From: Polynucleobacter nymphae
GTDB taxonomy: Bacteria > Pseudomonadota > Gammaproteobacteria > Burkholderiales > Burkholderiaceae
Length of the DNA: 64,000 nt
Direction of reading: 5' to 3'
Assembly: GCF_018882155.1 (NCBI RefSeq)
Contig: NZ_JACVPA010000001.1
Span: 62,001 to 126,000, forward strand
The translations under genes and the position numbers were made by a program. Shown one piece after another: positions 9,336 to 19,111 of this stretch. The stretch's first letter is position 1, and each line of letters begins with the position of its first letter. Under the pieces are notes generated by a model. That model worked only from the letters and a program-made list of their open reading frames with translations. It had not been told where the DNA came from and searched no databases.

Positions 9336-10646
9336 TTAAGCCTGATCTCGCAAAACGGGATCAGGTAAGGCTAGTGCAAATGCTCTTGCTGCACTGAGTA
9401 AGAATTGATCCTTACCTGGGCCCGCAATAAGTGTCACACCTACCGGCAAGCCATTGGGCCCGCTAGCAACATTGAGATTAATACAAGGCAGACCCAGCAT
9501 GCTCCAGTCCCTGCAAAAGATAGGGTCGCCTGTGCCATCTTTGCTTAATGGCGCTTCACCGGTGGCGCTAGGGGCTATCAAGATATCAATCTCATTATTA
9601 AAAAGCTCTGCGACCGACGCTTTGGCACGCTCAACCATCAATAGATCTTTGACATATTGCTCATAGGTAATTTGTGCACCATCACTCAGTAGTTTATTCA
9701 CGAGCGGACTAATTTTCTTCGGAAAATGGGAGTGCTCAAAAGCAAGACTGCGCGACATCTCCGAAAGCATGATGTTGGTTTGGGCTTGGGTCAAACCATT
9801 GCACGCTTTTGCTAGCTTCTGATCGACAACTGTTCCTTTGCAAATGGATTCCGCTGCATGTCTTGCAACTGCTAGTGCAGTAGCCGTTTCTTTTTGAGCG
9901 TGTGACCAGTTAGCGGTCTTGCAAATTCCGATGCGGGGCTTGTTATGAAGCTCTTTCACTGTAGCAAGCTGATGGTCGCCACTCATGGCGGCCATCCCTA
10001 GCGCAACATCTTCTACGCTACGGCCAAAGCAGCCTAAAGTATCTAGCGAGATCGAGAGGCTTTTGACGCCAGCAATGCTAATCTTTCCGAGGCTAGGCTT
10101 AAAGCCAACCACGCCACAATATGATGCAGGGCGAATAATGGAGCCAGCAGTTTGACTGCCGGTTGCCAAAGGCACCATGAAATCAGCAACTGCAGCAGCA
10201 GAGCCGCTCGAAGATCCACCGGGAGTATGTTTACTGTTATGGGGATTAGTAGTGACGCCAGCTTTAAAGGTAGCAAATTCTGTGGTGACTGTTTTTCCGA
10301 GGATGATGCCGCCAGCCTGTCGCATTAGTGCAATTGAAACCGCATCTGATCTTGGGTAATGATTTTGATAAATAGGGGACCCATACGCCGTAGGTAAATC
10401 ATAGGTATCGAATAAATCCTTCACCCCAATTGGCAGCCCGTGCAACAGACCTTGAACGGCACCCTTATCGAGCTTTTTAGCTCTTGCGATGGCGCTTTCC
10501 TTGCTGAGACTAACCCAGGCCTTTACAGTGCTTTCGCGATGGCCGATACGATCTAAGCAGGAGAGTAGTAAATCGGTTGCTTTAATCTCTCTTCTGGAGA
10601 GGGCTTTTGCAGCTTGGGAGGCACTGAGGCTTTCGAGATCTTTCAT
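9336..10646 (-). CDS. Amidase-signature family hydrolase
   Basis: A 436-residue enzyme of the amidase signature family (amide hydrolases, including GatA and various amidases). The Ser-cisSer-Lys triad is recognisable: Lys in LPIGVKDLFDT, the cis-Ser in the GGSSSGSAAAVA loop, and the nucleophilic Ser in TAGSIIRPA. Length and the divergent C-terminal part argue against GatA, which is also normally in an operon with gatB/gatC; here neighbours are a Bug receptor (convergent, only 7 bases between stops) and a SprT-like gene (divergent). Substrate unknown; possibly an amide taken up from the environment. Confidence 0.87.
   Translation of the reverse strand: MKDLESLSASQAAKALSRREIKATDLLLSCLDRIGHRESTVKAWVSLSKESAIARAKKLDKGAVQGLLHGLPIGVKDLFDTYDLPTAYGSPIYQNHYPRSDAVSIALMRQAGGIILGKTVTTEFATFKAGVTTNPHNSKHTPGGSSSGSAAAVADFMVPLATGSQTAGSIIRPASYCGVVGFKPSLGKISIAGVKSLSISLDTLGCFGRSVEDVALGMAAMSGDHQLATVKELHNKPRIGICKTANWSHAQKETATALAVARHAAESICKGTVVDQKLAKACNGLTQAQTNIMLSEMSRSLAFEHSHFPKKISPLVNKLLSDGAQITYEQYVKDLLMVERAKASVAELFNNEIDILIAPSATGEAPLSKDGTGDPIFCRDWSMLGLPCINLNVASGPNGLPVGVTLIAGPGKDQFLLSAARAFALALPDPVLRDQA
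9341..9365. terminator. Hairpin shared by two convergent gene ends
   Basis: Stem CCTGATCTCG / CGGGATCAGG (one G-T wobble) with loop CAAAA, lying in the last codons of the amidase gene and directly after the binding-protein stop. There is no clear T-run on either side, so termination activity is only suggested by its place between convergent stops. Confidence 0.35.
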
Positions 10647-10727
10647 AGCGCTATTTTACGTTCGGTGGCGTATGATCGCAATTTACCGTTTTAAATACCA
10701 AACTATTAGCGCAAAGTAAGTAGATCG

Positions 10728-11390
10728 ATGAAGCAACATTCAGTCCGTGAAGCATGGCTCGAGGATGCCGTTAGACACCTAGAGCCAGTATTTTCCAAGG
10801 CAGGCTATGCCATCCCCCCAGTGAGAGTTTCCTGTGGTTTTCCGGCCTCTAGCAGCCCCAGAACCACCTTGGGTCAATGTTGGCCGAGAGAACGTTCTGG
10901 AGGGGGTGTCAATGAGATCTTTATCTCGCCCAAAATCGATGATCCAGTGCAGTTACTCGATACCTTAGTACACGAGCTATGCCATGCTGTTGATGACTGC
11001 TTTAGTGGCCATGGAGAAGACTTTAAGGGCATTGCTCAAACAGTCGGCCTAGAAGGACCTGCAAGGATGGCGCATGCTACTGAGGAGCTAATAGTGAGGC
11101 TCATGATGATTAGCCAAGAGCTTGGCCCATATCCTCATCAGGCCATCAATTTTCCACCGCCAAGACCCAGTAATGCTAGCCGCAGTAAGGCCAAATGTGG
11201 TCAATGTGGCTATGAGGTCACTTTGCTTAAAAAATGGGCTAGTTATGGGGCGCCAATCTGTCCGAAGGATAATATCCGGATGCAGGAGGATGTTCTTGAG
11301 ACTATCGAAAATACCGAAGAGCACGACAGCGACTCTGTTGCTAAGGGCGGCAAGGTTGCCCCAGACCAAATTCGTCGTGCGATCAGCTAG
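10728..11390 (+). CDS. SprT-like domain protein with zinc ribbon
   Basis: A 220-residue protein with a SprT-like metalloprotease fold. The zinc-binding HELCHA motif (HExxH) sits near residue 86, with a further GHGEDFK histidine as likely third ligand. The C-terminal part has a zinc-ribbon-like CGQC pair and a later CPKD cysteine. In eukaryotes the related SPRTN cuts DNA-protein crosslinks; bacterial members are poorly understood and are often labelled transcription-elongation-like. There is no signal peptide. It is divergent from the amidase gene and 57 bases before the tartrate/malate dehydrogenase gene. Confidence 0.8.
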   Translation: MKQHSVREAWLEDAVRHLEPVFSKAGYAIPPVRVSCGFPASSSPRTTLGQCWPRERSGGGVNEIFISPKIDDPVQLLDTLVHELCHAVDDCFSGHGEDFKGIAQTVGLEGPARMAHATEELIVRLMMISQELGPYPHQAINFPPPRPSNASRSKAKCGQCGYEVTLLKKWASYGAPICPKDNIRMQEDVLETIENTEEHDSDSVAKGGKVAPDQIRRAIS

Positions 11391-11447
11391 TATCGATATT
11401 CACCTAATTGTATTAAACACAACTGTTAATTATTTGAGATAAAAAAT

Positions 11448-12539
11448 ATGAACGCTAAAAAAATCTTTAAGAACCCCAAAATTGCCGTGATCCCCGGTGA
11501 TGGCATCGGTAAGGAAGTCATGCCAGAGGGGGTGCGTGCTTTAGAAGCTGCTAACCGTAAATTTGGTATTGGCATGCAGTTCGATTATTTTGATTTTGCT
11601 AGCTGTGATTATTACCTTAAGCACGGCAAGATGATGCCAGATGACTGGTTCGAAACCCTCATGCAATACGATGCCATCTTTTTTGGTGCTGTTGGCATGC
11701 CCGATATTCTGCCTGACCACGTTTCTTTGTGGGGCAGCTTAATTCAGTTCCGTCGTGGCTTTGATCAATACGTGAACCTTCGCCCAGTCCGTTTATTGCC
11801 TGGCATTCCTTGTCCTTTAGCTAATCGCAAGCCAGGTGATATCGACTTCTTTGTGGTACGTGAGAACACTGAAGGTGAGTATTCCAGCGTTGGCGGCAAG
11901 ATGTTCCCCGATACCGACCGCGAGATTGTGATTCAGGAGTCGGTATTCACAAGACAGGGCGTTGATCGTATTCTGAAATATGCCTATGATCTGGCCCAGA
12001 GTCGCCCTAAGAAGCACTTAACTTCTGCGACTAAATCTAACGGCATTGCAATCACCATGCCCTATTGGGATGAGCGAGTGGAGGCAATGTCTAAGAAATT
12101 TACCGATGTGCGCACTGATAAATATCACATCGATATTTTGGCCGCTCACTTTGTTATGAATCCTGATCGCTTTGATGTGGTGGTTGCGAGTAACCTGTTT
12201 GGGGATATTCTCTCTGACTTGGGTCCTGCCTGCACTGGCACGATTGCAGTAGCTCCTTCCGGCAGTATTAATCCAGAAGGTAAGTTCCCATCCTTATTTG
12301 AGCCGGTTCATGGTTCGGCCCCAGATATTTTTGGCAAGATGATTGCCAATCCGATTGGGCAAATCTGGAGTGGGGCGATGATGTTAGATCACCTTGGTTA
12401 TCCAGAGGCAGGTAAAGCCATTTTTAATGCGATTGAAAAAGTGCTCTTAGCTGGCCCTGGACATGCACCATTAACGCCAGATGTAGGTGGCACTGCTAAG
12501 ACGGATGATTTGGGCAAGGCGATTGCTGCTGCAATCTAA
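11448..12539 (+). CDS. Tartrate/D-malate dehydrogenase (isopropylmalate dehydrogenase superfamily)
   Basis: A 363-residue NAD- and metal-dependent beta-hydroxyacid oxidative decarboxylase. The N-terminal IAVIPGDGIGKEVMPEG, the substrate loop FRRGFDQYVNLRPVRLLPG, VVRENTEGEYSSVGG, the metal-binding NLFGDILSDL and EPVHGSAPDIFGK are all present. LWGSLIQFRRGFDQY and the ENTEGEYSSVGG form fit tartrate/D-malate dehydrogenases (TtuC/DmlA) rather than LeuB or Icd. The product from D-malate would be pyruvate; from meso-tartrate, D-glycerate. It is a single gene with its own terminator at 12563. Preference among tartrate, D-malate and isopropylmalate cannot be fixed from sequence alone. Confidence 0.88.
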   Translation: MNAKKIFKNPKIAVIPGDGIGKEVMPEGVRALEAANRKFGIGMQFDYFDFASCDYYLKHGKMMPDDWFETLMQYDAIFFGAVGMPDILPDHVSLWGSLIQFRRGFDQYVNLRPVRLLPGIPCPLANRKPGDIDFFVVRENTEGEYSSVGGKMFPDTDREIVIQESVFTRQGVDRILKYAYDLAQSRPKKHLTSATKSNGIAITMPYWDERVEAMSKKFTDVRTDKYHIDILAAHFVMNPDRFDVVVASNLFGDILSDLGPACTGTIAVAPSGSINPEGKFPSLFEPVHGSAPDIFGKMIANPIGQIWSGAMMLDHLGYPEAGKAIFNAIEKVLLAGPGHAPLTPDVGGTAKTDDLGKAIAAAI

Positions 12540-12546
12540 AGAACTC

Positions 12547-13257
12547 TTAAGAGGGGGTATTTAAAGGACTCCATACGGGGTCCTTTTTACTTGCCTTCGC
12601 AATTTCAGCCAGAATCTTTTCATGCTGGGCAATATCATCGTCGCTCGCAGCCATCACCTTTAAATTAGTCGGCAAGGCCTTGGCATGTCCGGATGCATCT
12701 GCACCAACGGTGTAGTCAATTAAATCAATCGAGAGGTCCTCTTGACCTCTAGTCATTGCAACATAAACCTCAGCTAAGAGCTGAGCATCTAATAGAGCGC
12801 CGTGCAAGGTACGGTGTTGATTGCTGATGGAGAAACGCTCACAGAGCGCATCTAAAGAGTTACGCTTACCAGGGAACATCTGGCGTGCATCGAGCAAAGT
12901 ATCGGTGATCTTGGCAGCGAGATTGCGAAAGGGCGGACGTTTTAAGAGGGCGAATTCATTATCTAAAAAGCCCAAGTCGAAGGCTGCGTTATGAATGACG
13001 ATCTCAGCACCATCAACAAACTCAATCAGCTGCTCTACGATATTAGCGAAGACTGGCTTATCAGAAAGAAACTCACGAGATAGACCATGGACGGCAAAAG
13101 CGCCAGCATCGATATCGCGCTCTGGATTAATGTAGTAATGGAAGGTTCTGTCAGTTAAGCGACGACCCACCATTTCAACGCATCCGATTTCAATAATGCG
13201 ATCACCAGTAGCCGGATTTAAGCCAGTAGTTTCGGTATCGAGAATGACTTGACGCAT
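12547..13257 (-). CDS. dnaQ: DNA polymerase III epsilon subunit (3'-5' proofreading exonuclease)
   Basis: DEDD-family proofreading exonuclease of the replicative polymerase, 236 residues. ExoI motif ILDTETTGLNP (catalytic D and E), ExoII IVIHNAAFDLGFLDNEF and ExoIII HGALLDAQLLAEVY are all present; DALCERF precedes ExoIII as usual. The C-terminal tail (about 180-236), which should bind the alpha subunit, is less conserved. The ATG overlaps the stop of the RND pump gene by one base (TAATG), so dnaQ appears translationally coupled to the efflux gene upstream, an unexpected partner; in many betaproteobacteria dnaQ sits with rnhA, which here lies 4.5 kb further upstream. Confidence 0.93.
   Translation of the reverse strand: MRQVILDTETTGLNPATGDRIIEIGCVEMVGRRLTDRTFHYYINPERDIDAGAFAVHGLSREFLSDKPVFANIVEQLIEFVDGAEIVIHNAAFDLGFLDNEFALLKRPPFRNLAAKITDTLLDARQMFPGKRNSLDALCERFSISNQHRTLHGALLDAQLLAEVYVAMTRGQEDLSIDLIDYTVGADASGHAKALPTNLKVMAASDDDIAQHEKILAEIAKASKKDPVWSPLNTPS
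12563..12588 (+). terminator. Rho-independent terminator of the tartrate/malate dehydrogenase gene
   Basis: AAAGGACTCC (12563-12572), loop ATAC, GGGGTCCTTT (12577-12586) with one T-G wobble, running into TTTTT on the plus strand. It lies 24 bases after the dehydrogenase stop but inside the last codons of dnaQ on the other strand, so the terminator and the DnaQ C-terminus share sequence. Confidence 0.75.
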
Positions 13258-16200
13258 TAGGTTCCTTCGAGCACCGACGGTGGAATTTCCATTGGCCCAT
13301 TACCCGCATACTTATCTAAATAGAGATAAATCACGGGAGTAATAATCAAAGTAACAAATTGAGAGAAGATCAGGCCACCGGCCACGCTGATGCCCAGTGG
13401 TTGACGTAACTCGGCACCAGCACCTAAACCAAATGCGATTGGAATAGCACCCATCAAAGCGGCAAAGGTGGTCATCATAATCGGGCGGAAACGCAAGATA
13501 CAAGCCGCGCGAATCGCTTGCGCTGGGGTCATGCCTTGATTGCGTTGCGCATCTAAGGCAAAGTCGATCATCAGAATTGCATTCTTCTTAACAATACCAA
13601 TCAGCAACAAGATGCCGATAGAAGCGATAACCGTAAGTTCAAAACCAAAGATGCGTAGTGCCAAGATAGCACCAATAGCTGCAGATGGTAGGCCAGCCAA
13701 AATGGTGAGTGGGTGGATATAACTCTCATAAAGCACGCCAAGCAAAATATAGATCACCCCGAGAGCAGAGAAAATCAAGATAAGCTGACCAGATTGATTG
13801 CTCTTAAATACTGCGGCATCCCCGCCGTAACTAGTAATAATCGATGGTGGTAAATCAATGGCTTTGGTATACCCCTCAATTTTCTTAGTAGCATCGCCTA
13901 AGAAAACATCTGGTGCTAGGTTAAAGGATAAAGTAACTGCTGGAATTTGTCCTTGATGATTTACGGCTGTTGGACCAACGGTACGTGTAAAGCTGGCTAG
14001 ACTAGAAAGGGGAATGAGCTTATCTGTAGCACGACCACGCACAAACACTTTATTCAGATCGCTTTCATACTGACGATCTTCAATAGCAGCCTCTAATATG
14101 ACGTAATAGGTATTGACTGGAGTGTAGATGGTCGAGACTTGCTTTTCGCCATAGACAGAATAGAGTGCAGTACGAATATCAGCGATGCTCACACCAGCAT
14201 TAGCAGCCTTTTCTCGATTGATATCGATCTTGACATTCAAACCTTTTAGCTGAGAGTCGCTCGTAACATCCCTGAAGATGGGGTCAGCACGCATTTTTTG
14301 CATGAGCTTATCTGCCCATTCATTGACGCCCTCAAACCCAACGCTTTGCAATGTAAATTGGTAACGACTCTTACTGCTTCTACCGCCCAGTTGTAGATTC
14401 TGGACGGGACGCATGTATACCTGTAGACCCGGGATCTCTTTAAACTTGTTACGCAAACCTTCCATAATCACTGCCATTTTGGCACGATCACTCTTTGGTT
14501 TGAGGATGATAAAAATACGTCCTGTGTTGTAGCCAGAACTTGCGCCACCACCAAGCACAGAGATAGAGCTGGCAACGTTTGGATCTTTACTGACAAGCTC
14601 TGCCGCTTGATCTTGTAATGCCAGCATTGCTCTAAAAGAAATATCTTCAGAGGCTTCGGTAGTTGCCAAAATCTGTCCAATGTCCTCTTCTGGAAAGAAA
14701 CCCTTAGGACTATTTACAAAAAGCACAACAGTAATTACAAAAGTGGAAATAGCACCCCATAATACTTTTTTGCGATTTACAAGAGCGAGATCTAGATAAT
14801 GAATGTAAGTCTTGAGCATCCAATCAAAAAAGCGGTCAAACTTTTTATTAATGGCATATTCTTTTGCATGCTGACCTGGCTTTGGTAAGAAGCGACTACA
14901 GAGCATTGGAACTACAGTTAGGGATACTAGCGCCGAAACTACAATCGAGAGTGATACAACCACTGCAAATTCTCTAAAGAGAAGGCCGATTGGGCCTGGC
15001 ATAAAAAAGAGTGGAATAAATACTGCCACTAAAGAAATTGAGATTGAGATGATGGTAAAGCCCACTTCCTTACTACCTTTTAAAGAAGCTCTCAGAGGAT
15101 CCATGCCTTGCTCTACATAGCGCATGATGTTCTCTAGCACCACGATCGAATCGTCAACCACTAGACCGACTGCTAGGGTGATACCTAGCAATGAGATGTT
15201 ATCTAGGCTATACCCCATGAAGTAGAGCAAGAAGAAGGCTCCAATGAGTGAGACCGGCAAACTAATCGAAGGAATCACTGTCGCTGAAACGTGCTTCAAG
15301 AATAAGAAAATCACCAGGACCACAAGTAAGACAGTAAGGCCTAATGTGAGATTGACATCATGAATCGCTTCAATAATCGAGAGCGAACGGTCATTGAGTA
15401 AAGTAAGCCTAATGGATTCAGGCATTTGCTTTTGCAATTGAGGTAACAACTGTTTAACAGCCTTCACTACTTCAACAGTATTGGCGCCTGGTTGTCGCAA
15501 AATCGCAATAGCAATGGAGCGCTCGCCTTGGGAGGTCGCCAAGGTTTTAACATCTTCATAACTCTCAACGACGTCAGCAACATCTTTAAGGTAGATTGGT
15601 AAACCATTTTTCTGGCTAACGATCAGATTGGCAAACTCTTCAGGCCTGACTAATTGTGGATTAGCATAAATTGTGATCGCTTGACGTGGCCCATCTAGTA
15701 CGCCCACAGGGCTATTCGAGTTGGCCTTATTGATCGCAACAGAAATATCGTCAACGGTAAGATTGCGATTGGCTAAAGCATCTGGGTGTACTTGAACGCG
15801 CACTGCATAACGTTTAGCACCATAAACCAAAACCTGAGCAACGCCGCTAATGGTAGAGAGGTTTGGTGAGAGTAAATTTTCAGCATACTGATTGATATCC
15901 GAAAGACTAATAGAAGGTGAGCTCATGCGCACCACTAATACCGGAGTATCGGCAGGATTGATCTTGCGATACGACGGTGGCACAGTCATCTCAATCGGTA
16001 GTCTTTTTTGCGCCCGCAAAAGTGCTGCTTGAACGTCTACAGCAGCTTTATCGATGTCACGATCATTATTAAATTCCAGTGTGACGCTGGTGCTACCAAG
16101 AGAGTTCGTTGAGCTAATAACGGTGATGCCATCAATCGTTGAAAACTCTTTTTCTAATGGCAGCGCAACTGCAGAAGCCATATTCTCTGGTGAGGCGCCT

Positions 16201-16355
16201 GGAAGAGAGGCGCTAACGGAGATGATCGGTGTATTAAAGCTAGGTAAAGCCGCTACTGGAATATTGACATAAGCGACTGCTCCGGCAATCACGGTGGCCA
16301 CTGATAGTAGCACCGTCATTACCGGACGCCGAATACATAATTCGGAGAGCGTCAT
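13257..16355 (-). CDS. RND-family multidrug efflux transporter (AcrB/MdtC-like)
   Basis: A 1032-residue inner-membrane proton-driven pump of the hydrophobe/amphiphile efflux (HAE1) class. It starts with the canonical LSELCIRRPVMTVLLS and has 12 predicted membrane helices in two halves, with large periplasmic loops between helices 1-2 and 7-8. The proton-relay helix contains ITLAVGLVVDDSIVVLENI with the conserved DD pair, and the second half has FRPIMMTTFAALMGAIPIA. Length and motifs match MdtB/MdtC/MexB-type rather than metal-exporting CusA pumps. The adaptor gene lies just upstream with a 4-base overlap. No outer-membrane channel gene is adjacent, so it probably borrows a TolC-like protein encoded elsewhere. 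Confidence 0.92.
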   Translation of the reverse strand: MTLSELCIRRPVMTVLLSVATVIAGAVAYVNIPVAALPSFNTPIISVSASLPGASPENMASAVALPLEKEFSTIDGITVISSTNSLGSTSVTLEFNNDRDIDKAAVDVQAALLRAQKRLPIEMTVPPSYRKINPADTPVLVVRMSSPSISLSDINQYAENLLSPNLSTISGVAQVLVYGAKRYAVRVQVHPDALANRNLTVDDISVAINKANSNSPVGVLDGPRQAITIYANPQLVRPEEFANLIVSQKNGLPIYLKDVADVVESYEDVKTLATSQGERSIAIAILRQPGANTVEVVKAVKQLLPQLQKQMPESIRLTLLNDRSLSIIEAIHDVNLTLGLTVLLVVLVIFLFLKHVSATVIPSISLPVSLIGAFFLLYFMGYSLDNISLLGITLAVGLVVDDSIVVLENIMRYVEQGMDPLRASLKGSKEVGFTIISISISLVAVFIPLFFMPGPIGLLFREFAVVVSLSIVVSALVSLTVVPMLCSRFLPKPGQHAKEYAINKKFDRFFDWMLKTYIHYLDLALVNRKKVLWGAISTFVITVVLFVNSPKGFFPEEDIGQILATTEASEDISFRAMLALQDQAAELVSKDPNVASSISVLGGGASSGYNTGRIFIILKPKSDRAKMAVIMEGLRNKFKEIPGLQVYMRPVQNLQLGGRSSKSRYQFTLQSVGFEGVNEWADKLMQKMRADPIFRDVTSDSQLKGLNVKIDINREKAANAGVSIADIRTALYSVYGEKQVSTIYTPVNTYYVILEAAIEDRQYESDLNKVFVRGRATDKLIPLSSLASFTRTVGPTAVNHQGQIPAVTLSFNLAPDVFLGDATKKIEGYTKAIDLPPSIITSYGGDAAVFKSNQSGQLILIFSALGVIYILLGVLYESYIHPLTILAGLPSAAIGAILALRIFGFELTVIASIGILLLIGIVKKNAILMIDFALDAQRNQGMTPAQAIRAACILRFRPIMMTTFAALMGAIPIAFGLGAGAELRQPLGISVAGGLIFSQFVTLIITPVIYLYLDKYAGNGPMEIPPSVLEGT

Positions 16356-17710
16356 TTTTTATCGGTAGTCGAAGGAGTTGCGGAAGGGGCTGGCGCCGCT
16401 GGCGTAGTTGGTGCAGAGCTTGCACTAGGTGCGCTAGCTGGGGCGGACTTTGCTTCAAGCACTTTGCTACCAGGGCGTAGGTTTTGTTTACCCTCAACCA
16501 CTACTCTGTCTCCAGCTTCAATGCCAGTGACGACAGAAGAGCCTTGGTATTCATAAACCACTTTGATTGGCTTTGATACTGCTTTGCCATCTTTATCGAC
16601 GACATAAACTAACTTGCCGCGAGGATTAATTACAACAGCCTGTGAGGGAATGGCTAAAGCATCTTTGAGAGTGCTGGCAATTAGTGAAACGCGCGCGAAC
16701 TGGCCTGGCAACAAGGTTTTGCTGTCGTTCGGAATTTGTGCTTTCACGCGCACAGCCGCAATCGAAGGGTCCACTTGATTATCAATCACGAGAACTTTAC
16801 CTTCGTATGTTTTTTTGCCACTTTCACCCACTGTTACTTTGACAGACATTGCATCGCCATCTAACTGGTTCTCGAGCATCACAGGGATATCTTTTTCTGG
16901 AATGACAAACTGAACATTGATTGGATTGAGTTGGGTAATGGTTACCATCGAGCCTACACTCGAGGTTGCTGTGGAACTAGTAGCAGTAGAAACAATATTG
17001 CTTGCCTGGACTAGAGAGCCAGGGAAGACGTTGACAATACCTGCACGACCATCGATTGGTGAGCGGATGTAATCAAAGGAGAGTTGCACCTCTGCAGCTC
17101 TGGCTGCAGCTTGAGCTGATTTGGCGTTGGCTAAAGTCGTTTCAAGACCGGCTTTAGAAATGAAGTTTTTGGCTACAAGCTCTTTTGCTCGCAAATATTG
17201 TTTTTGAGCATCGTCAGCTAAAGCTTTGAGCTTTTCATAATTGGCTTTGTCATTACGATCATCTAGGACAAAGAGTAGGTCGCCAGCTTTTACTTCTTGA
17301 CCATCCTTCACTTCAATCTTGGCAACCGTATTAGTCACCATTGGGCGAATATCCACAATATTGGCTGAAACGATGGTGCCAGATGCTTCCATGACCAGAG
17401 GAATATCTTTTTTCTCGACCACGATAGAACTGATTGTTACAGGGCCGCCCGCCTTGCCAGATGCAGGGAAGAAATAATCGTAAGTTTTAGATCCAGCATA
17501 AAGAATGATTACTACTAGCAAAATGCGCCACTTAAAACGGATCGCAAAAGCCTTCGCGGTGGCGTAATCCAATTTCTTCACTTGACCAATGTATTGGTTT
17601 AATTGGGGAGAATATTTTTTCCACAGGGCGCATAGACGAGCCATGCCCACATCTTTCATTTGCACTAATTTGGCAAATAATTTATCGAGAGAAGATTCTA
17701 TTTTTGACAC
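16352..17710 (-). CDS. RND efflux periplasmic adaptor (membrane fusion protein)
   Basis: A 452-residue HlyD/AcrA-like adaptor. About 55 N-terminal residues precede a single membrane segment (ILLVVIILYAG), longer than usual for this family, where a lipoprotein signal is more common. The lipoyl-type domain (VVEKKDIPLVMEASGTIV ... VKDGQEVKAGDLLFVLDD), a helical hairpin with alanine-rich heptads, and the barrel domain (YIRSPIDGRAGI) follow. The last 35 residues are Ala/Pro/Ser-rich and probably unstructured. ATGA overlap with the pump gene shows tight coupling. The pair should span the periplasm to an outer-membrane channel. Confidence 0.9.
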   Translation of the reverse strand: MSKIESSLDKLFAKLVQMKDVGMARLCALWKKYSPQLNQYIGQVKKLDYATAKAFAIRFKWRILLVVIILYAGSKTYDYFFPASGKAGGPVTISSIVVEKKDIPLVMEASGTIVSANIVDIRPMVTNTVAKIEVKDGQEVKAGDLLFVLDDRNDKANYEKLKALADDAQKQYLRAKELVAKNFISKAGLETTLANAKSAQAAARAAEVQLSFDYIRSPIDGRAGIVNVFPGSLVQASNIVSTATSSTATSSVGSMVTITQLNPINVQFVIPEKDIPVMLENQLDGDAMSVKVTVGESGKKTYEGKVLVIDNQVDPSIAAVRVKAQIPNDSKTLLPGQFARVSLIASTLKDALAIPSQAVVINPRGKLVYVVDKDGKAVSKPIKVVYEYQGSSVVTGIEAGDRVVVEGKQNLRPGSKVLEAKSAPASAPSASSAPTTPAAPAPSATPSTTDKK

Positions 17711-17823
17711 AGTCTCGTTTTTCTTGGTTTTTATACAGTTTTTATGCCGTTTTAGGGCTTTTAAGTCCCGCCCATTCTCTCATAAGACTGTCTAAATGGC
17801 CCTTTTGGAGGGGATTATTGCCA

Positions 17824-18288
17824 TTAGGGCAAAAACTCTTCAACACCCTTATTGGCTAGCTGGTCAGCGAGTTCATTGCCGGGGTGGCCATCATGGCCTC
17901 TGACCCAATGCCAGGAGATCTCATGATCAGGTAGCAGGGCATCTAATTCTTGCCAAAGATCGGCATTTTTGACTGGATCTTTGCTGGCAGTCTTCCAACC
18001 CCGTTTTTTCCAACCCTCAAGCCATTCTGTCACCCCTTTTTGGACGTATTGAGAATCAGTCCAGAGTTCAACAGTGCTTCTTTGCTTAAGAGAGCGCAAG
18101 GCAAAAATGACGGCGCTAATTTCCATGCGGTTATTCGTTGTATGTTTCTCTCCGCCATGAATGTGTTTTTCATGTCCGCTTGAACGTAATACCGCTCCCC
18201 AACCACCGGGACCAGGGTTGCCTTTGCAGGCGCCATCGGTATAGATGACGATATGAGGTGTGTGTGGCGTGGATTTAGTATGGGACAT
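17824..18288 (-). CDS. rnhA: Ribonuclease HI
   Basis: A 154-residue RNase H type 1 that cuts RNA in RNA-DNA hybrids. All four catalytic acids are visible: D in [20 protein letters not shown] in [14 protein letters not shown] in [12 protein letters not shown] and D in [12 protein letters not shown]. Size is normal for the stand-alone bacterial enzyme. The methyltransferase gene ends four bases before the rnhA start codon region, so the two are probably one transcript. Confidence 0.95.
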   Translation of the reverse strand: MSHTKSTPHTPHIVIYTDGACKGNPGPGGWGAVLRSSGHEKHIHGGEKHTTNNRMEISAVIFALRSLKQRSTVELWTDSQYVQKGVTEWLEGWKKRGWKTASKDPVKNADLWQELDALLPDHEISWHWVRGHDGHPGNELADQLANKGVEEFLP

Positions 18289-18292
18289 TGCT

Positions 18293-19105
18293 CTAATTTA
18301 CTGTCTCTTGGATTTCTTGAAGTTGATTGCGCTCTGCCGCTGGAGTGAGTTGTTGGATTGCCGAAATTCGTACGGGTGCGATTTGGCCGATGAGGCGAAT
18401 ACCTTGCTGACGTTTGATTGCTGACACTAAGAATACTGCACCAAAGATAGGCCACCAGCGATTACCCATGGATTCGAGGAAATCCATGCGACCCATAGAG
18501 GACTGGCCTTGCAGGGGAAATTTATAACAGCCAAAGTGGCCGCGATCTAATGAAAAATTGAGTAGCTTCAGCCAATCTTTAATGCGAATGAGGCTAATAA
18601 ATTGACCATCACGCGGCAAGTAGGGGTTACCAATCAATCTACTGCAGTATTGTCTCGCACCCCAAAGACTAGCTGGATTAAATCCAGAAATGATGAGGCG
18701 ACCTTCAGGACGCAAGACGCGATCAACCTCGCGCAAAATTTGATGAGGGTCTCCTGCAAATTCGAGAACATGGGGAAGCACCACTAAATCTAAACTTTCA
18801 TTGGCAAATGGCAACTCAGAAGTATTGCCTTCGATGAGATGCCAATTAAAACGAGCGGCATATTCACGACTGTCATTCGAATGCATTAAGAGCACTTGCA
18901 AAGGCATGCGGTTCTCAAGCAAGGTATTGATTTGTGGCAAGCCAATTTGTACCGCATGGAATCCAAAGACATCAGCGACGATTTGGTCAAAGCACTGTTG
19001 CTCCCAAGCCAGAACATAGCGCCCTGGTGGGGATTGCAGCCATTTCTCCCAAGAGCTCCATGGGGGTGCAGGCATCTGAGAAGGGATGGGTGGGGTTGGT
19101 ATCAT
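18293..19105 (-). CDS. Class I SAM-dependent methyltransferase
   Basis: A 270-residue methyltransferase of the UbiE/Methyltransf_11 kind. [23 protein letters not shown] matches the motif around the substrate side of the fold, and [20 protein letters not shown] is the typical post-motif strand. The glycine-rich SAM motif near the N-terminus is weak, so cofactor binding is less certain than the fold. Its position between gloB and rnhA is conserved in many betaproteobacteria; the substrate is unknown. Another ATG ten codons downstream (at 19075) starting [12 protein letters not shown] is an equally likely start, as neither has a good Shine-Dalgarno. Confidence 0.82.
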   Translation of the reverse strand: MIPTPPIPSQMPAPPWSSWEKWLQSPPGRYVLAWEQQCFDQIVADVFGFHAVQIGLPQINTLLENRMPLQVLLMHSNDSREYAARFNWHLIEGNTSELPFANESLDLVVLPHVLEFAGDPHQILREVDRVLRPEGRLIISGFNPASLWGARQYCSRLIGNPYLPRDGQFISLIRIKDWLKLLNFSLDRGHFGCYKFPLQGQSSMGRMDFLESMGNRWWPIFGAVFLVSAIKRQQGIRLIGQIAPVRISAIQQLTPAAERNQLQEIQETVN

Positions 19106-19111
19106 CGGTCT

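Noticed and set aside
18896..19111. In-frame extension of gloB upstream of its ATG
   Set aside because: It is the antisense of the methyltransferase gene and has no resemblance to GloB, which starts at the 19112 ATG.
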